Shown: positions 24,481-34,260, counted from the stretch's first letter. The stretch is DNA of 64,000 bases from Rhodopirellula sp. (GCA_002689655.1 NZHC01000119.1:1-64000), one strand, 5' to 3'. The notes: generated from the sequence alone by a model not told the origin. Program-made: numbers and translations.

Positions 24481-26415
24481 TCAATTGGTGGGTGGTGCCA
24501 CTTGTTTATATCGAAACGGAACACTTTTTACGATCTCAACGATTAATGTTTGGGTGTGGTAATTGTCCTTCGCCAGCGTTTCCACGATCGAGTCGATCGC
24601 ACAGCTATCTTCACCGGTCAAGCTACGACCAAGTGAGTAGCCCAAGATTTTACGCGTAAGATTACGGACAAATTGATCTTTTCGCTTTAATAACCACAGC
24701 TTCAGTTCATCCGAGCCGTCGAACTGTGTTCCATCGGGCAGGGTACCCGATGTATCAATTGGCTTCCCACGATTCTGCGTGCGGTAGCTTCCCAGCACAT
24801 CATAATTTTCCAACCCAAACCCGAGTGGATCCATCATGTTATGGCAGGACGCGCATTGGGGATCGGAACGGTGAGCTTCCATTTGCTTGCGCAGTGAAGT
24901 GAATTCACCTGAGGCACTGGGTGCTTCGTTCAGTGCTGGTACATCAGCAGGTGGTGGAGGTGGCGGCGTGCCCAGCATCGTGTCGAGGATCCACTTGCCA
25001 CGTAGGACAGGGCTGGTTCGGTGTGGTAAGGAGCTTACGGCCAACACTGCCCCCATCCCCAGCAAACCTCCACGTCGATCACTCTTTTTCAGTTCAACTC
25101 GCTTCGGTTGCTCGCGAAACTCACCTCGTACTCCATAGTGGCTGGCTAGTCGACGATTCACATACGTAAAATCCGAATCAATCAGGTTCAACAGAGAACG
25201 ATTATCTGATAGCAGATCCTCGAAGAAGAAAATGGGCTCATACTTCATGCCACCTTCCAATTCAGAATCGTAACGTGGGGCAACGGAGGTATCCGGTTTG
25301 AACTCACGGCCTAGTGCGCGGGTTCCCAACCACTGTTCAATGAAGCTCGATGCGAAGCCACGCACTTTCGAATCCCGCCGCAATCCTCGTGAGTCTACCT
25401 CGCTCCGAAGCATCCGTTTTACCTGGGTGGTGAGCACGTCGACATCGTGCAGTTTTTCCTGATCGGCTAATTGCATCAGTTCCTGATCAGGCATGGATGC
25501 CCAAAGAAAGTAGGATAAACGTGAGGCCATTTCATGGTGGGAAACCAGTGTCTGCTCACCGGGTTTACTTGGCTGCTCGTAAAGAAATATAAATTTTGGT
25601 GAAACCATTGCGGCTACCAAAGCGAATTCGACTGCACTGTCATAGGAATCATCTACTGCAAACGCTTGATCAAATAACGCGGCATACTCATCAATTTCGC
25701 TGCCGCTCACGGGGCGACGAAATGCACGTGAAAGAAAATTACTCAAGACCAGACGGGCAGCCTGATTCGGCGTTCGTTCCTCGTTGGGCGAAGCCACAAT
25801 GATTCGCTTTCGATCGGCAGGATCTTTCAATGCATGGCCGATTGCTGACTTCGCTGCTTGTAGATACTTCTCCGCATAGATAGGGGAAATGAATAATGTT
25901 TCTGCAGCATTATCAAAGCCTTCTCCGCCAGCACCGTCATTCGGCAAGGCGTGTCCTGCGTTGATCGGTATTCCCAACAGGTCCCGTACAGTGTTGGCAT
26001 ACTCTGTGCGGTTCATGCGCCGGATAACCGGTTGCCCCGCTGTAATGCCATCATCGCAGAGTTGCTTGGATAGCGTGTTGTGGATCCAGCGGACGAATTG
26101 TGCCCGTGTTTCTGTTTCAGGCATGCTGCTGCCCACTGGTGGCATCTGACGTTCGCCTACTCGGGCAGCAATTTTAGCCCAAGCGGTAACTGAATTTCTG
26201 ACGTCAGCAGCTTGGGAAAATGTGCTCAAATCCAGTCCTGATTCTGCTTCCTGAGCGTTGTGACATTCCAGACAATGATCTCGCAAGAATGCAACGACTG
26301 CTGCATCAGACATGACAGCATCTTCATCGGCCCTCGCCGACTGAGGCTGTGTAATCATTCCCACTAGGGTTGCCAGCAGGATCGTCGACGCGAACTTTGG
26401 TGAACGCGATCTCAT
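24481..26415 (-). CDS. PSCyt1 / DUF1587 / DUF1595 / DUF1592 / DUF1588 / DUF1585 protein (copy 2)
   Basis: The most canonical of the three cytochrome-type copies. CLECH (PSCyt1) sits near residue 70. RMNRTEYANTVRDLLGI is the DUF1587 signature. SNFLSRAFRRPVSGSEIDEYA is DUF1595. RLSYFLWASMPDQELMQLA opens DUF1592. CASCH followed by NMMDPLGFGLENYDVLG is DUF1588. The end is DUF1585. A proline-rich PPPPPPADVP linker precedes the second haem motif. The true start is probably ATG 26415 (MRSRSPKFASTILLATLVG, a signal peptide); the track start at 26475 reads through a tandem repeat. Exported; reaction unknown. Confidence 0.9.
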   Translation of the reverse strand: MRSRSPKFASTILLATLVGMITQPQSARADEDAVMSDAAVVAFLRDHCLECHNAQEAESGLDLSTFSQAADVRNSVTAWAKIAARVGERQMPPVGSSMPETETRAQFVRWIHNTLSKQLCDDGITAGQPVIRRMNRTEYANTVRDLLGIPINAGHALPNDGAGGEGFDNAAETLFISPIYAEKYLQAAKSAIGHALKDPADRKRIIVASPNEERTPNQAARLVLSNFLSRAFRRPVSGSEIDEYAALFDQAFAVDDSYDSAVEFALVAAMVSPKFIFLYEQPSKPGEQTLVSHHEMASRLSYFLWASMPDQELMQLADQEKLHDVDVLTTQVKRMLRSEVDSRGLRRDSKVRGFASSFIEQWLGTRALGREFKPDTSVAPRYDSELEGGMKYEPIFFFEDLLSDNRSLLNLIDSDFTYVNRRLASHYGVRGEFREQPKRVELKKSDRRGGLLGMGAVLAVSSLPHRTSPVLRGKWILDTMLGTPPPPPPADVPALNEAPSASGEFTSLRKQMEAHRSDPQCASCHNMMDPLGFGLENYDVLGSYRTQNRGKPIDTSGTLPDGTQFDGSDELKLWLLKRKDQFVRNLTRKILGYSLGRSLTGEDSCAIDSIVETLAKDNYHTQTLIVEIVKSVPFRYKQVAPPTN

Positions 26416-26430
26416 TAGCAAGGTAAGGGT

Positions 26431-26498
26431 GCAAGGGAAGGGCAGAGCAGGGAAGGGCAGAGCAGGGAAGGGCAAAGCAGGGAAGGGAAGGGCAGAGA
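26431..26498. repeat. Purine-rich ~15-bp tandem repeat in the leader of a PSCyt gene
   Basis: About four units of GCAGGGAAGGGCAGA, the first with an extra A and the last partly degenerate, lie 16-80 bases before the presumed start codon of the PSCyt copy 2 gene. All purines are on the plus strand, so the transcript of the gene would have a pyrimidine-rich leader. It may affect translation initiation or transcript structure. Confidence 0.8.
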
Positions 26499-26718
26499 CG
26501 TCGGAATCATGCTCATCTTTGTGAGGTAGGCTTCGCGCCCGCTGAGGCTCACGGAGTGGGATGCGTAAGATTCAGGACGGCGTACTTCCAGTGTAACCAA
26601 GTCTCTTATTATTTTCACTTGCTATGATCCGTGAATGGCCTCAGTAATTGGACGCACCTTATCGATTGGTTGAAACTTTCGATATCTGAAATGCCACTGT
26701 ACTTAAGGTCGCGGCAAA

Positions 26719-27729
26719 TTAGAGTTGGCTCGATCCACCCTCATCGAAGACTACCAATTTCTCGGGCCATCGCAGGGCCGCGAGTTTCAATGCGAATCCC
26801 TTGGTCGTTCCTTGTCGCCGTTCGGTCCAACGCTTGCCTACACCATAGTCAATGCAGAATGATGAGTGGTTGCCCCGTGGTTTCCCGTCAGTGATCGAGT
26901 AATGCCCGAATATGCAAAATGTTTCGTCATAGTCATTCCACCATTGAACACGTTGTTCATGTCTCGTTTTACCGCTGGCAAAAAACGGAGAGTGAATCCG
27001 TTCTTCTGGACCTGATGTCAGCCGTCTGACAGGATTCTGGTTTTGGTGCTCCAGCGAAATGTCGACTTCGTCCAAGTGAGAATTCTCGATCCGTTTTTCG
27101 ATGAGATCCTCATGCTGTTCGGTGAAGGCGATCACACCTTCTGTTTCTTTGAGTGACTTCATCATTGGTGAATGCCAACAAGCATGGATCACACGCAGGT
27201 CTTCGCGCTCCAGTGCAATTGGCAGGGTTTTGAAAAAATCCAATATGCGATCACGATTCTTGTCGTTGGCGAGGGCCTGTGGAACGATGTATCCGTCATC
27301 TGAGAATTCTTGTCCGTAGAACCACCCGTTGTCGTATTTACGTTGGTTGAGCAGGATATTCAGTTCATGATTGCCTAGTACGCACTGTGCACGCTGTGCT
27401 TCTGTCAGTGTCTGCACAAGGTTGACAACGGCCACGCTATCCGGTCCCCGATCCGTAAGGTCACCAACGAAGACAAGCTTGCGATTGTGTGGATGAGATC
27501 CGTATTCATCGTATCCGAGATGATGCATCAGTGAGAGCAATGGATCAATTTCACCATGGATGTCACCGACGATATCGAGTGGGCCAGATGACAAAGTAGC
27601 GAGCAGACTGTGTATCACGATCTCATGTCCGTGCGAAGTGAAAAATGTTGTTGCTTTGAGACGCGGATGGTTAAAAGCATCGCCGCACCCGGACATCAGA
27701 GGAAAGGGTGGCTGGCAGCCCTTTTTCAT
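26719..27729 (-). CDS. Metallophosphoesterase, PPP-type (ApaH/protein phosphatase-like)
   Basis: Calcineurin-like phosphoesterase with the complete two-metal signature: DIVGDIHGE, then FVGDLTDRGPDS, then VLGNHELN, and later histidines in VIHACWHSP and FGHYS. This subgroup covers diadenosine tetraphosphatases and bacterial PPP-type Ser/Thr phosphatases. Cytoplasmic; no signal peptide. The track start (27930) would overlap the 3' end of the PQQ gene by ~180 bases; MKKGCQPP at 27729 or a nearby later codon is more likely. The C-terminal ~120 residues contain the GVGKRW motif common in this planctomycete version. Confidence 0.8.
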   Translation of the reverse strand: MKKGCQPPFPLMSGCGDAFNHPRLKATTFFTSHGHEIVIHSLLATLSSGPLDIVGDIHGEIDPLLSLMHHLGYDEYGSHPHNRKLVFVGDLTDRGPDSVAVVNLVQTLTEAQRAQCVLGNHELNILLNQRKYDNGWFYGQEFSDDGYIVPQALANDKNRDRILDFFKTLPIALEREDLRVIHACWHSPMMKSLKETEGVIAFTEQHEDLIEKRIENSHLDEVDISLEHQNQNPVRRLTSGPEERIHSPFFASGKTRHEQRVQWWNDYDETFCIFGHYSITDGKPRGNHSSFCIDYGVGKRWTERRQGTTKGFALKLAALRWPEKLVVFDEGGSSQL

Positions 27730-27751
27730 AGCCCATCCGGCAATTGCAGGC

Positions 27752-29308
27752 TCACTTCTTATTGGCGGTATCAGTATTGTCTGCAGTCGAATCGAAGCCT
27801 GACCCGGGGGCAAAAGCAATTTTGCGAAAACGTTTTCCTTCTTTTCGGATGATATCGCGCCAGCCATCGCTCCAGATGACCTGCGCTTCGCCGTCGACCA
27901 TTTTCCATTGACCCGTGGCGTTGGGAGCATGGCTTTTGGTAGCGGAGTAATCAGCTTTCAGAGTCATCACGAACTTTGGTTTCCTTCCGGACTCGGGTCG
28001 CCCTATATCCCATGATCCGACAAATTCGTTCTTGCCCGCAAAAGTCTCTTTTCGCTTCGCGCCATCTTGAATCCGGTATAGAAATTCGGCGGTTCGGATG
28101 ATGAAAGCGTTACCGTCCACCCCAGGCGTGGCCATCAGTTGTTGTGGACTCAGTGAACTCTCCGAGATGGTCTGGAATCTGCGTCCTGGTTCAATGATCG
28201 TGCAGTGAGCCTCTTCATTGAAAAGATAGATTCGTTCGTTGGTGTAAATGGGAGTAGCCGAGTACTTGCCTGGCAATCTTTGCTTCCACACGACGTTGCC
28301 CGTGTCTGATTCCAGACAGGTCATGATTCCTTCGTGATTGACCACGTAAAGTAGTTTGTCGATGAGCAAGGGAGTGCATCTGGCGGGCATGCCACGAGTA
28401 ACTTTCCAAGCCACATGCGTCTCTGTAACATCGCCTTTACCATCATCACGAATGGCCCATAATTCCGGGTAATCGCGGTCGACAATGGTGAACACCATCC
28501 CATTGCCACCAATTGGCCGAGGAAAAATCGACCAGCCCTTGTGACGGACTCGCCACCTTTCGTTTCCATTCAGATCATAGGCATAGACGCCTTGTGCACC
28601 GATGCTGACCATCTGCTTTCCCGTAGTGGTCTCAATGACACCCGGCATGCTGTAGGCTTTGCGCTGATTTACCGGCACATCTGTATAGTCGAAGGATCGC
28701 TCGGTTTTCCAGACAGTTTTTCCGTCAACTTTCGAGAGGGCAATGATGTATTGCACGTCTCGCCCATCCACGTGAAAAACAAGATTTTCGCCTACGAGTG
28801 TCGGTGAACTTGCTGGACCTGCATTCGTTTCATGATCACATTTCAAGTCACGACGACTCCAAATGATTTCGGCTGTTTCCGGATTTAGGCAGGCTGTGCC
28901 ATACGTCCCGAAATGAACAAACACACGATCACCATCCGTTACTGGAGTTGGCGTGGCATAGGTGTTTGCATTGCTGATTTTTTGGGGATTGCTTACATCA
29001 AAGATTTTGCGATCGTGAATAATCTCTCCTGTATTCCGGTCAACGCAAATCGCAAACAGTTGCCTTCCGTCAGCACTTGAGGTAGTCATCCAAACCTGAT
29101 TCTCGCGGATCACAGGTGACGACCAACCTCGCCCATGGATTTCTGTTTTCCATGCCACTCCTTCCTCATCGTTCCAGTCCATAGGCAACTCGCCCGAACC
29201 AGCAAGGCCTGTTCCTTGGGGGCCCAGAAATTGCCACCACGATAGCTCGCTGGCATGAACTGACGTGACGGCCCAAAAAGTCAAAATAATCAAAAATGTG
29301 CTACGCAT
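27752..29308 (-). CDS. Exported PQQ-like beta-propeller protein with extra C-terminal domain
   Basis: The signal peptide RSTFLIILTFWAVTSVHA precedes a BamB/PQQ-dehydrogenase-like propeller. Blade motifs recur: DGRQLFAICVDRNTGEII, TACLNPETAEIIWSRRD, IIALSKVDGKTVWKTE, MTCLESDTGNVVWKQRLPG. The last ~100 residues are a small separate beta domain (FVMTLKADYSATKS... GQWKMVDGEAQVIWSDGW). No catalytic dehydrogenase residues are evident; such proteins are common in planctomycete periplasm and of unknown role. The metallophosphatase gene follows closely on the same strand. Confidence 0.85.
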   Translation of the reverse strand: MRSTFLIILTFWAVTSVHASELSWWQFLGPQGTGLAGSGELPMDWNDEEGVAWKTEIHGRGWSSPVIRENQVWMTTSSADGRQLFAICVDRNTGEIIHDRKIFDVSNPQKISNANTYATPTPVTDGDRVFVHFGTYGTACLNPETAEIIWSRRDLKCDHETNAGPASSPTLVGENLVFHVDGRDVQYIIALSKVDGKTVWKTERSFDYTDVPVNQRKAYSMPGVIETTTGKQMVSIGAQGVYAYDLNGNERWRVRHKGWSIFPRPIGGNGMVFTIVDRDYPELWAIRDDGKGDVTETHVAWKVTRGMPARCTPLLIDKLLYVVNHEGIMTCLESDTGNVVWKQRLPGKYSATPIYTNERIYLFNEEAHCTIIEPGRRFQTISESSLSPQQLMATPGVDGNAFIIRTAEFLYRIQDGAKRKETFAGKNEFVGSWDIGRPESGRKPKFVMTLKADYSATKSHAPNATGQWKMVDGEAQVIWSDGWRDIIRKEGKRFRKIAFAPGSGFDSTADNTDTANKK

Positions 29309-29665
29309 TGATCTGCCTTACAAACTGGTATTTTCGCAGCCAAATTGTAAACCATGATCGTTGCCGCCTGAGCCATAAGATTCACACGATTGTGGATCAT
29401 CGGGATTTTTAGGCCCGCAACTGCAATGAGTCGTGAATATCTTTGTGCGGGCTTTCAATGCCTTTACACCCACGAATGAGGGAGGGCTCGTCGTTTGGAA
29501 TGGCCGCTACTTCATATTCTTTTGGATTTTTTTGCAGCTCGACGTGACAATCATCGGCGTTTTTTTTCCTAAAAGGTAGCGAGACGCTGTCACGCGTTGT
29601 TACTGCCATGTGTTGCCAGTGACGTTCGCCGCAGCTTGAAATCAAATAACATCGAAGGTGTTGTC
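29309..29665. promoter_or_regulatory. Divergent intergenic region
   Basis: Spacer between the PQQ propeller (minus) and the haloperoxidase (plus). It must hold promoters for both. GAAGG precedes the haloperoxidase ATG by seven bases. No other signal is convincing. Confidence 0.4.
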
Positions 29666-31693
29666 ATGTGGAAACCCTGGAAAAACCAACTTGTCAATCG
29701 GAGTACCAGCACGAGCAGTAAACAGCATCGCTGTGGTCAGAGGCGAAGATTACAGGCAGAGACATTGGAGAAACGCAATCTGCTTGCCGGCAATATTTTT
29801 CATAACGATTTGATGCCGGAAGATGTCAATGATGACGGTCGTGTTTCATCCATGGATGCGTTGGCGATTGTCAATCGTTTGAATCAGGCAGAATCCAGAC
29901 AGGGGCGAGTCGGTGATTCAGGCTCTGGACGTCCCGAGCAGCAACGTGCCGCGATGACCGATGTGAATGACGATGGGGAGAGCACCCCGCTCGATGCGCT
30001 TCAGGTTCTCAATCGATTGAGGAATGACCAGACCACCAATCAACCAAGTGTGGATCGGGGTGGCGAAGCAACGGAGTCGAGCACAGATGTGGTGCTGCAA
30101 TGGAATGATCGCTTCACAGACGTGGCCAAGGCCACCACCTCCAACCAGAATCCGGGCTATGCATCTCGTGCAATGGCCATGCTGAATATCGCGATCTATG
30201 ACGCCTTGTCTCTTGCATCCAATGGCTCGAGCGAGACATATTTTGATTACAGTGCGATCCTCAATCCCAGTTCATCGAACCTTCGGCCTGATGTCGTAGC
30301 GTCTCATGCAGCGCAAACTGTACTCCAGTCGCTGTATCCTGATGGCAGCGACATTTTGAATGGTTCAATGGATGAGATGTTTGAGGCCCATTCGCGTGAC
30401 CCCAGATTTGAAGCCAGTAGGTCGCTGGGTGAAATGATCGGCAACGAGGTGCTTGCTGCTCGCGCAAATGATGGTTCCGATGCCGAAACGGTTTACAATC
30501 ATGAGTCTGGTGCCGGGACATTCCAAACAGATCCCCTGAACCCGGACATCTCGGTCTGGGGGCCAGCCTGGGGCAGTGTCGATCCTTTCGCGATTTCGGC
30601 GGTCGAAGATTTCCGTCCCGTGACAACACCTGATCTGACCAGTGAACAGTACGCTGCTTCCTATGCAGAAGTAAAGGAGCTGGGATCCGTTGACAGTGTT
30701 GTTCGCACCGCTGACCAAACGGAAGCCGGAATCTTCTGGGCATACGATCGCGAAGGAATGGGGACACCGTTGACACTTTATAATCAAGTGCTCAAGAACA
30801 TCGCGGAACAGGAAGGCAATACGCTTCACGAAAATGCTGCTCTGTTCGCGCAGGCTTCCATTGCAATGGCTGATGCTGGAATCGTGGCTTGGAACACTAA
30901 ATTTGAGGAAGAATTCTGGCGTCCCGTGACCGCTATTCGTGCAGGCGATACCGATGGTAACCCGGACACTGTGCCTGATGCAGACTGGACCGCGCTGGGC
31001 GCACCCGATGGTGGTGAGGATTTAGTTGGATTCACACCACAATTCCCAACCTACATATCTGGACATGCAACATTTGGAGGAGCGCTATTCGGAACTCTGC
31101 AAAACTTCTATGGAACAGATGAGATTGCTTTCGATCTCACAAGTCGGGAATTGGAAATGCTGATGGAGGATCCAGAAAAACAGACTGCCTATGGTCTGGA
31201 TCTTGATGACGCTCAACGATCCTTTTCTTCATTGAGTGAGGCAATGGCGGAAAACGGACGTAGCCGGGTTTATCTTGGTATCCATTTCGATTTCGATGAT
31301 CTTGTTGGCCAGGAAGTGGGTCAGGCAATCGCTGATTCTGTCGCTGATAACTTCTCGGAACTCGATTTGGGGGATGCGCCCGATCGAAGACAACCCTTTG
31401 GTAATGGTGATGTTGTGAACCAGATTTCACCGGATCTTCAAAGAAATCAGCAGGACGACACCGTGAGAAGGAACGCAGATCAGGAAAGTCAGTTTCAGGG
31501 TCAGCAAACCCCTACTCGACCAATGATCAGGATCCAAGAGCCTGCGATAGCCGTAGATTTGCAAGATGTCGCCGCAGATTCGCAAGATGACGATCGGCAA
31601 CGTCGAGGACGAGGCAGACCTGGCAACCAAGGTGGCCTGGACTCAAACTTGGTAGATGCGATTTACAGGAACGATTCGGATTTTCTGAGTTGA
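29666..31693 (+). CDS. Vanadium-dependent haloperoxidase-like protein with N-terminal dockerin
   Basis: 675 residues. The N terminus has the planctomycete surface-protein motif LEKRNLLAG instead of a classical signal peptide, then two dockerin-like repeats (DVNDDGRVSSMDALAIVNRL and DVNDDGESTPLDALQVLNRL). From about residue 135 a PAP2/haloperoxidase domain follows. The vanadate pocket is complete: K-x6-RP in KFEEEFWRPVTAIR, SGH in YISGHATFGG, and R-x4-G-x-H-x3-D in SRVYLGIHFDFDD. Such enzymes oxidise halides with H2O2, or act as acid phosphatases. A ~100-residue polar, Q/D/R-rich tail ends the protein. The start is ATG 29666 with GAAGG upstream; the track start at 29597 is earlier. Confidence 0.87.
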   Translation: MWKPWKNQLVNRSTSTSSKQHRCGQRRRLQAETLEKRNLLAGNIFHNDLMPEDVNDDGRVSSMDALAIVNRLNQAESRQGRVGDSGSGRPEQQRAAMTDVNDDGESTPLDALQVLNRLRNDQTTNQPSVDRGGEATESSTDVVLQWNDRFTDVAKATTSNQNPGYASRAMAMLNIAIYDALSLASNGSSETYFDYSAILNPSSSNLRPDVVASHAAQTVLQSLYPDGSDILNGSMDEMFEAHSRDPRFEASRSLGEMIGNEVLAARANDGSDAETVYNHESGAGTFQTDPLNPDISVWGPAWGSVDPFAISAVEDFRPVTTPDLTSEQYAASYAEVKELGSVDSVVRTADQTEAGIFWAYDREGMGTPLTLYNQVLKNIAEQEGNTLHENAALFAQASIAMADAGIVAWNTKFEEEFWRPVTAIRAGDTDGNPDTVPDADWTALGAPDGGEDLVGFTPQFPTYISGHATFGGALFGTLQNFYGTDEIAFDLTSRELEMLMEDPEKQTAYGLDLDDAQRSFSSLSEAMAENGRSRVYLGIHFDFDDLVGQEVGQAIADSVADNFSELDLGDAPDRRQPFGNGDVVNQISPDLQRNQQDDTVRRNADQESQFQGQQTPTRPMIRIQEPAIAVDLQDVAADSQDDDRQRRGRGRPGNQGGLDSNLVDAIYRNDSDFLS

Positions 31694-31941
31694 GCTCTTC
31701 AAAACGGGTTTCCTGAATGAGGCTTCTCAGCTTGTCTTTTTTAATGAACCCTTGATACCTCACGAACGAAGGCCCATGGTCGATCCTGACTGAGGGCATG
31801 CAGATTCATTCCATCGCGATTTTTCCTACCCTTGCGGTCGCGAGTGACAGTGACGCTGCTTCGAGAGAAGCGGCGGCCGACCTCGCAATCTGGTTGCCTG
31901 ACATTGCCTTCGCCAGGTCGCCACGGCTTGCTCGGATGTGA

Positions 31942-32625
31942 ATCAGGGTACAATCATTGAATCGGGTGGGCCGTGGTCTGGAACTCTTCCTGCATTGCCA
32001 GAAACTCATAGGCCAATCCCGTGGGAAACGTGCTTTTGATGTTCAGGAAATAACAAGGCAAGTCAACTCCAACGGAACCATCACGGACGAACAGGCAGAG
32101 TTCTTGAGTTTTTAAGAAGGTCTGGATTTAAACAGTCTGAAATCCATGACAGAAAAGCGAGCTGAACTATTGGGCAGAGTCAGTGAGCTTAAACTGGACG
32201 GCTTGATTTCCCTCACCGACAGGCTGGCCAAAACCCTCAGCAGAATGAGTCAACTGAGTTTGAATCGCCTGAGCTCGATCACGGCTAGCCAGGCTAAAAG
32301 TCTCAGTGGGATGCGTGCTCTCAGGATGGATGGTTTGAGTTCTGTGACGGATATTGAAACATCCATACTCAACAACGTGCAAGAATTTAATTTGGGTGGC
32401 GTGAAGGCTCTCATTGATGAACAAGCAGAGCTGTTGGGTAACGGAAATTTTTGGTGATGTTGCAAAGGCGTCAAGTCTGCAACCGACAGACAATTTGACA
32501 TCATGAGCAAGAGTGGAATCCAGAGCATCACTTTAGGAGCACTCGATTCCGTTACTAGTGCCCAAGCCGAAATAGTGGTTAAAGCTGGCAATCTTGTGTG
32601 TTCTGGCCCAATTGTAGATCCCTAA
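31942..32625 (+). pseudogene. Decayed leucine-rich-repeat gene with in-frame stops
   Basis: One continuous frame reads through about six LRR-like units of ~23 residues with the pattern L-x-L-x-G-L-x-S-x-T-D-x-x-A-x-x-L-S. Examples are TITDEQAEFLS, LKLDGLISLTDRLAKTLS, LRMDGLSSVTD and ITLGALDSVTSAQAEIV. It is interrupted by TAA at 32113-32115 and TGA at 32455-32457, with repeats continuing unchanged after both. The frame closes with TAA at 32623. The track shows only the middle piece (32146-32457). This is a typical planctomycete LRR protein in decay; no intact start is visible. Confidence 0.65.
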
Positions 32626-32781
32626 CGAGGGCTGGAAATCCTGCGGCTACCGTAAATCTTGAGGTCCAAGACTGGCAGCTGAGAGTTGTATTATGGCTCT
32701 GAGGCACACGTATGATTAAGGCAACACGAAAGCAGGATTGGCTGCAAAGGTTACTTGCGTCGCCTGTTTTAGATGATGAGC

Positions 32782-34260
32782 TTATTGCAATCCGGGTTTC
32801 ATTTTCTTCAACCAGTCTGGCCATGTTGTGTTCTTGAACTTCTTGAGCTTTTGGGGTTGGTCCGCGTCAATGACGTTCCAGAGCGCAATGCCCGGTTTGA
32901 CTAGAGGTGCTTCTTTGTCCGGCAGTTGATTGCTCAACTGCGATTTAATCGCGGCGTATGTTGAATCATCTGCCAGATTTTTCCATTCGTTCGGGTCGGT
33001 GTGGTGATCGTACAATTCTTCACCGCCGTCAAAATAACGTATGTATCGGTAGCGATCGCCCCGCACGGTATAGTTGCCGCGCCCCCACGTCGTTATCGCG
33101 GGTGTATCGATGGACTTGTCAGGTTGTGTCAGCAAGCCGGCGAGACTTTGACCATCAACGTACTGGGGAACTTTCAGGCTGCATAAATCACCAAGGGTTC
33201 GATAGATGTTGATCAGCGAGACAGCTTCATCAGAGGAACGGTTTTCTGGAGCGTTCTGCTGCCGTGTATCCATCAACAGAAACGGAACGCGGGTCGACTC
33301 CTCCCACAACGAGAACTTTCGAAAGCTGCGTTTTTCGCCTTGGTGGTACCCGTGGTCGGACCACAGAACGACGATGGTATTACGCGCGTGTGGACTGGCA
33401 TCCAGGGCGTCGAGCAAACGGCCAACGTTGTAGTCAGCCCACGAAATGCAGGCCAGGTACGAACGCCGAACGCGCTGCCACGCTTCTGCTTTGCGGAATT
33501 TGTGATCATCACCCAGTTTTACCATCGACCTGCCGACCCACGGTACGTCTATCAAATCCTTGGGCTCAATCGCCGGTGCCTCAATCTGCTCCGCCTGCAT
33601 CTTAAAGAACTTTTCAGGGCAAACGAAAGCCAGATGGGGTTTGACGATTCCTACCGCCAGAAAAAACGGCTGATCATGGTCTCGTGACAGCACATCCACC
33701 CCATACGATGCGACTTGAAAATCAGGATGGTCTTCGAGCGGATTGGTAGTGGGGCAGAATGCCATCTTGGTGGAATCACCCTGCTGATAACCAAGCTCAG
33801 CAGCGTAGGTCAGCTTGATCTGGTTTTTTTGGTGATACGCATCCCAGTCACCAGGCAAATTGACGGAACCATGAAAGATTTTTCCCGCACCAAAAGACTG
33901 GTAGCCCTGTTGGCGGAACAGTGCTGGCAGGCTTGTGTATTTCGCCAGTACCGAGTCTGGAATCTGTTGATGATCGTAGAATGGATACAGGCCCGAATGG
34001 AAGGGTTCGCTGCCATACAGCAAGCCAAGGCGACAGGGCGAACATGCCGGCGCAATGCAGTGTGCGTTGGTAAAGTTCACACTACGTCGAGCCAACCGGT
34101 CCATATTCGGAGTGATCGCCTGGGGGTGGCCGCCAAGAAACCCGGTCCAGTCATTCATGTCATCGATGGCAATGAACAGCACATTTGGCCGGCCGGCCAC
34201 GCAGCTGGAAAGGCAACCAAGACTGAATAACAACCATGTGGCAAAGATGCGTATCGACAA
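32782..34260 (-). CDS. Exported sulfatase (type I, formylglycine)
   Basis: Arylsulfatase-family enzyme of 492 residues with a signal peptide (MSIRIFATWLLFSLGCLSSCVAG). The metal-binding DD lies in LFIAIDDMNDW; the formylglycine motif C-x-P-x-R is CSPCR in IAPACSPCRLGLLYG; GAGKIFHG and VGIVKPHL supply active-site Lys/His; WSDHGYHQGEK is the second metal site. Overall order resembles iduronate-2-sulfatase-like marine planctomycete enzymes that desulfate algal polysaccharides. The start is a TTG at 34260, preceded by GGGAG at six bases spacing, a strong ribosome site. No maturase or glycoside hydrolase is adjacent. Confidence 0.9.
   Translation of the reverse strand: MSIRIFATWLLFSLGCLSSCVAGRPNVLFIAIDDMNDWTGFLGGHPQAITPNMDRLARRSVNFTNAHCIAPACSPCRLGLLYGSEPFHSGLYPFYDHQQIPDSVLAKYTSLPALFRQQGYQSFGAGKIFHGSVNLPGDWDAYHQKNQIKLTYAAELGYQQGDSTKMAFCPTTNPLEDHPDFQVASYGVDVLSRDHDQPFFLAVGIVKPHLAFVCPEKFFKMQAEQIEAPAIEPKDLIDVPWVGRSMVKLGDDHKFRKAEAWQRVRRSYLACISWADYNVGRLLDALDASPHARNTIVVLWSDHGYHQGEKRSFRKFSLWEESTRVPFLLMDTRQQNAPENRSSDEAVSLINIYRTLGDLCSLKVPQYVDGQSLAGLLTQPDKSIDTPAITTWGRGNYTVRGDRYRYIRYFDGGEELYDHHTDPNEWKNLADDSTYAAIKSQLSNQLPDKEAPLVKPGIALWNVIDADQPQKLKKFKNTTWPDWLKKMKPGLQ

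Noticed and set aside
30261-30829. Overlapping 171- and 154-residue minus ORFs inside the haloperoxidase gene
   Set aside because: They lie wholly within a well-supported coding frame on the other strand; the sequence is a shadow (rich in Arg, His and Pro).
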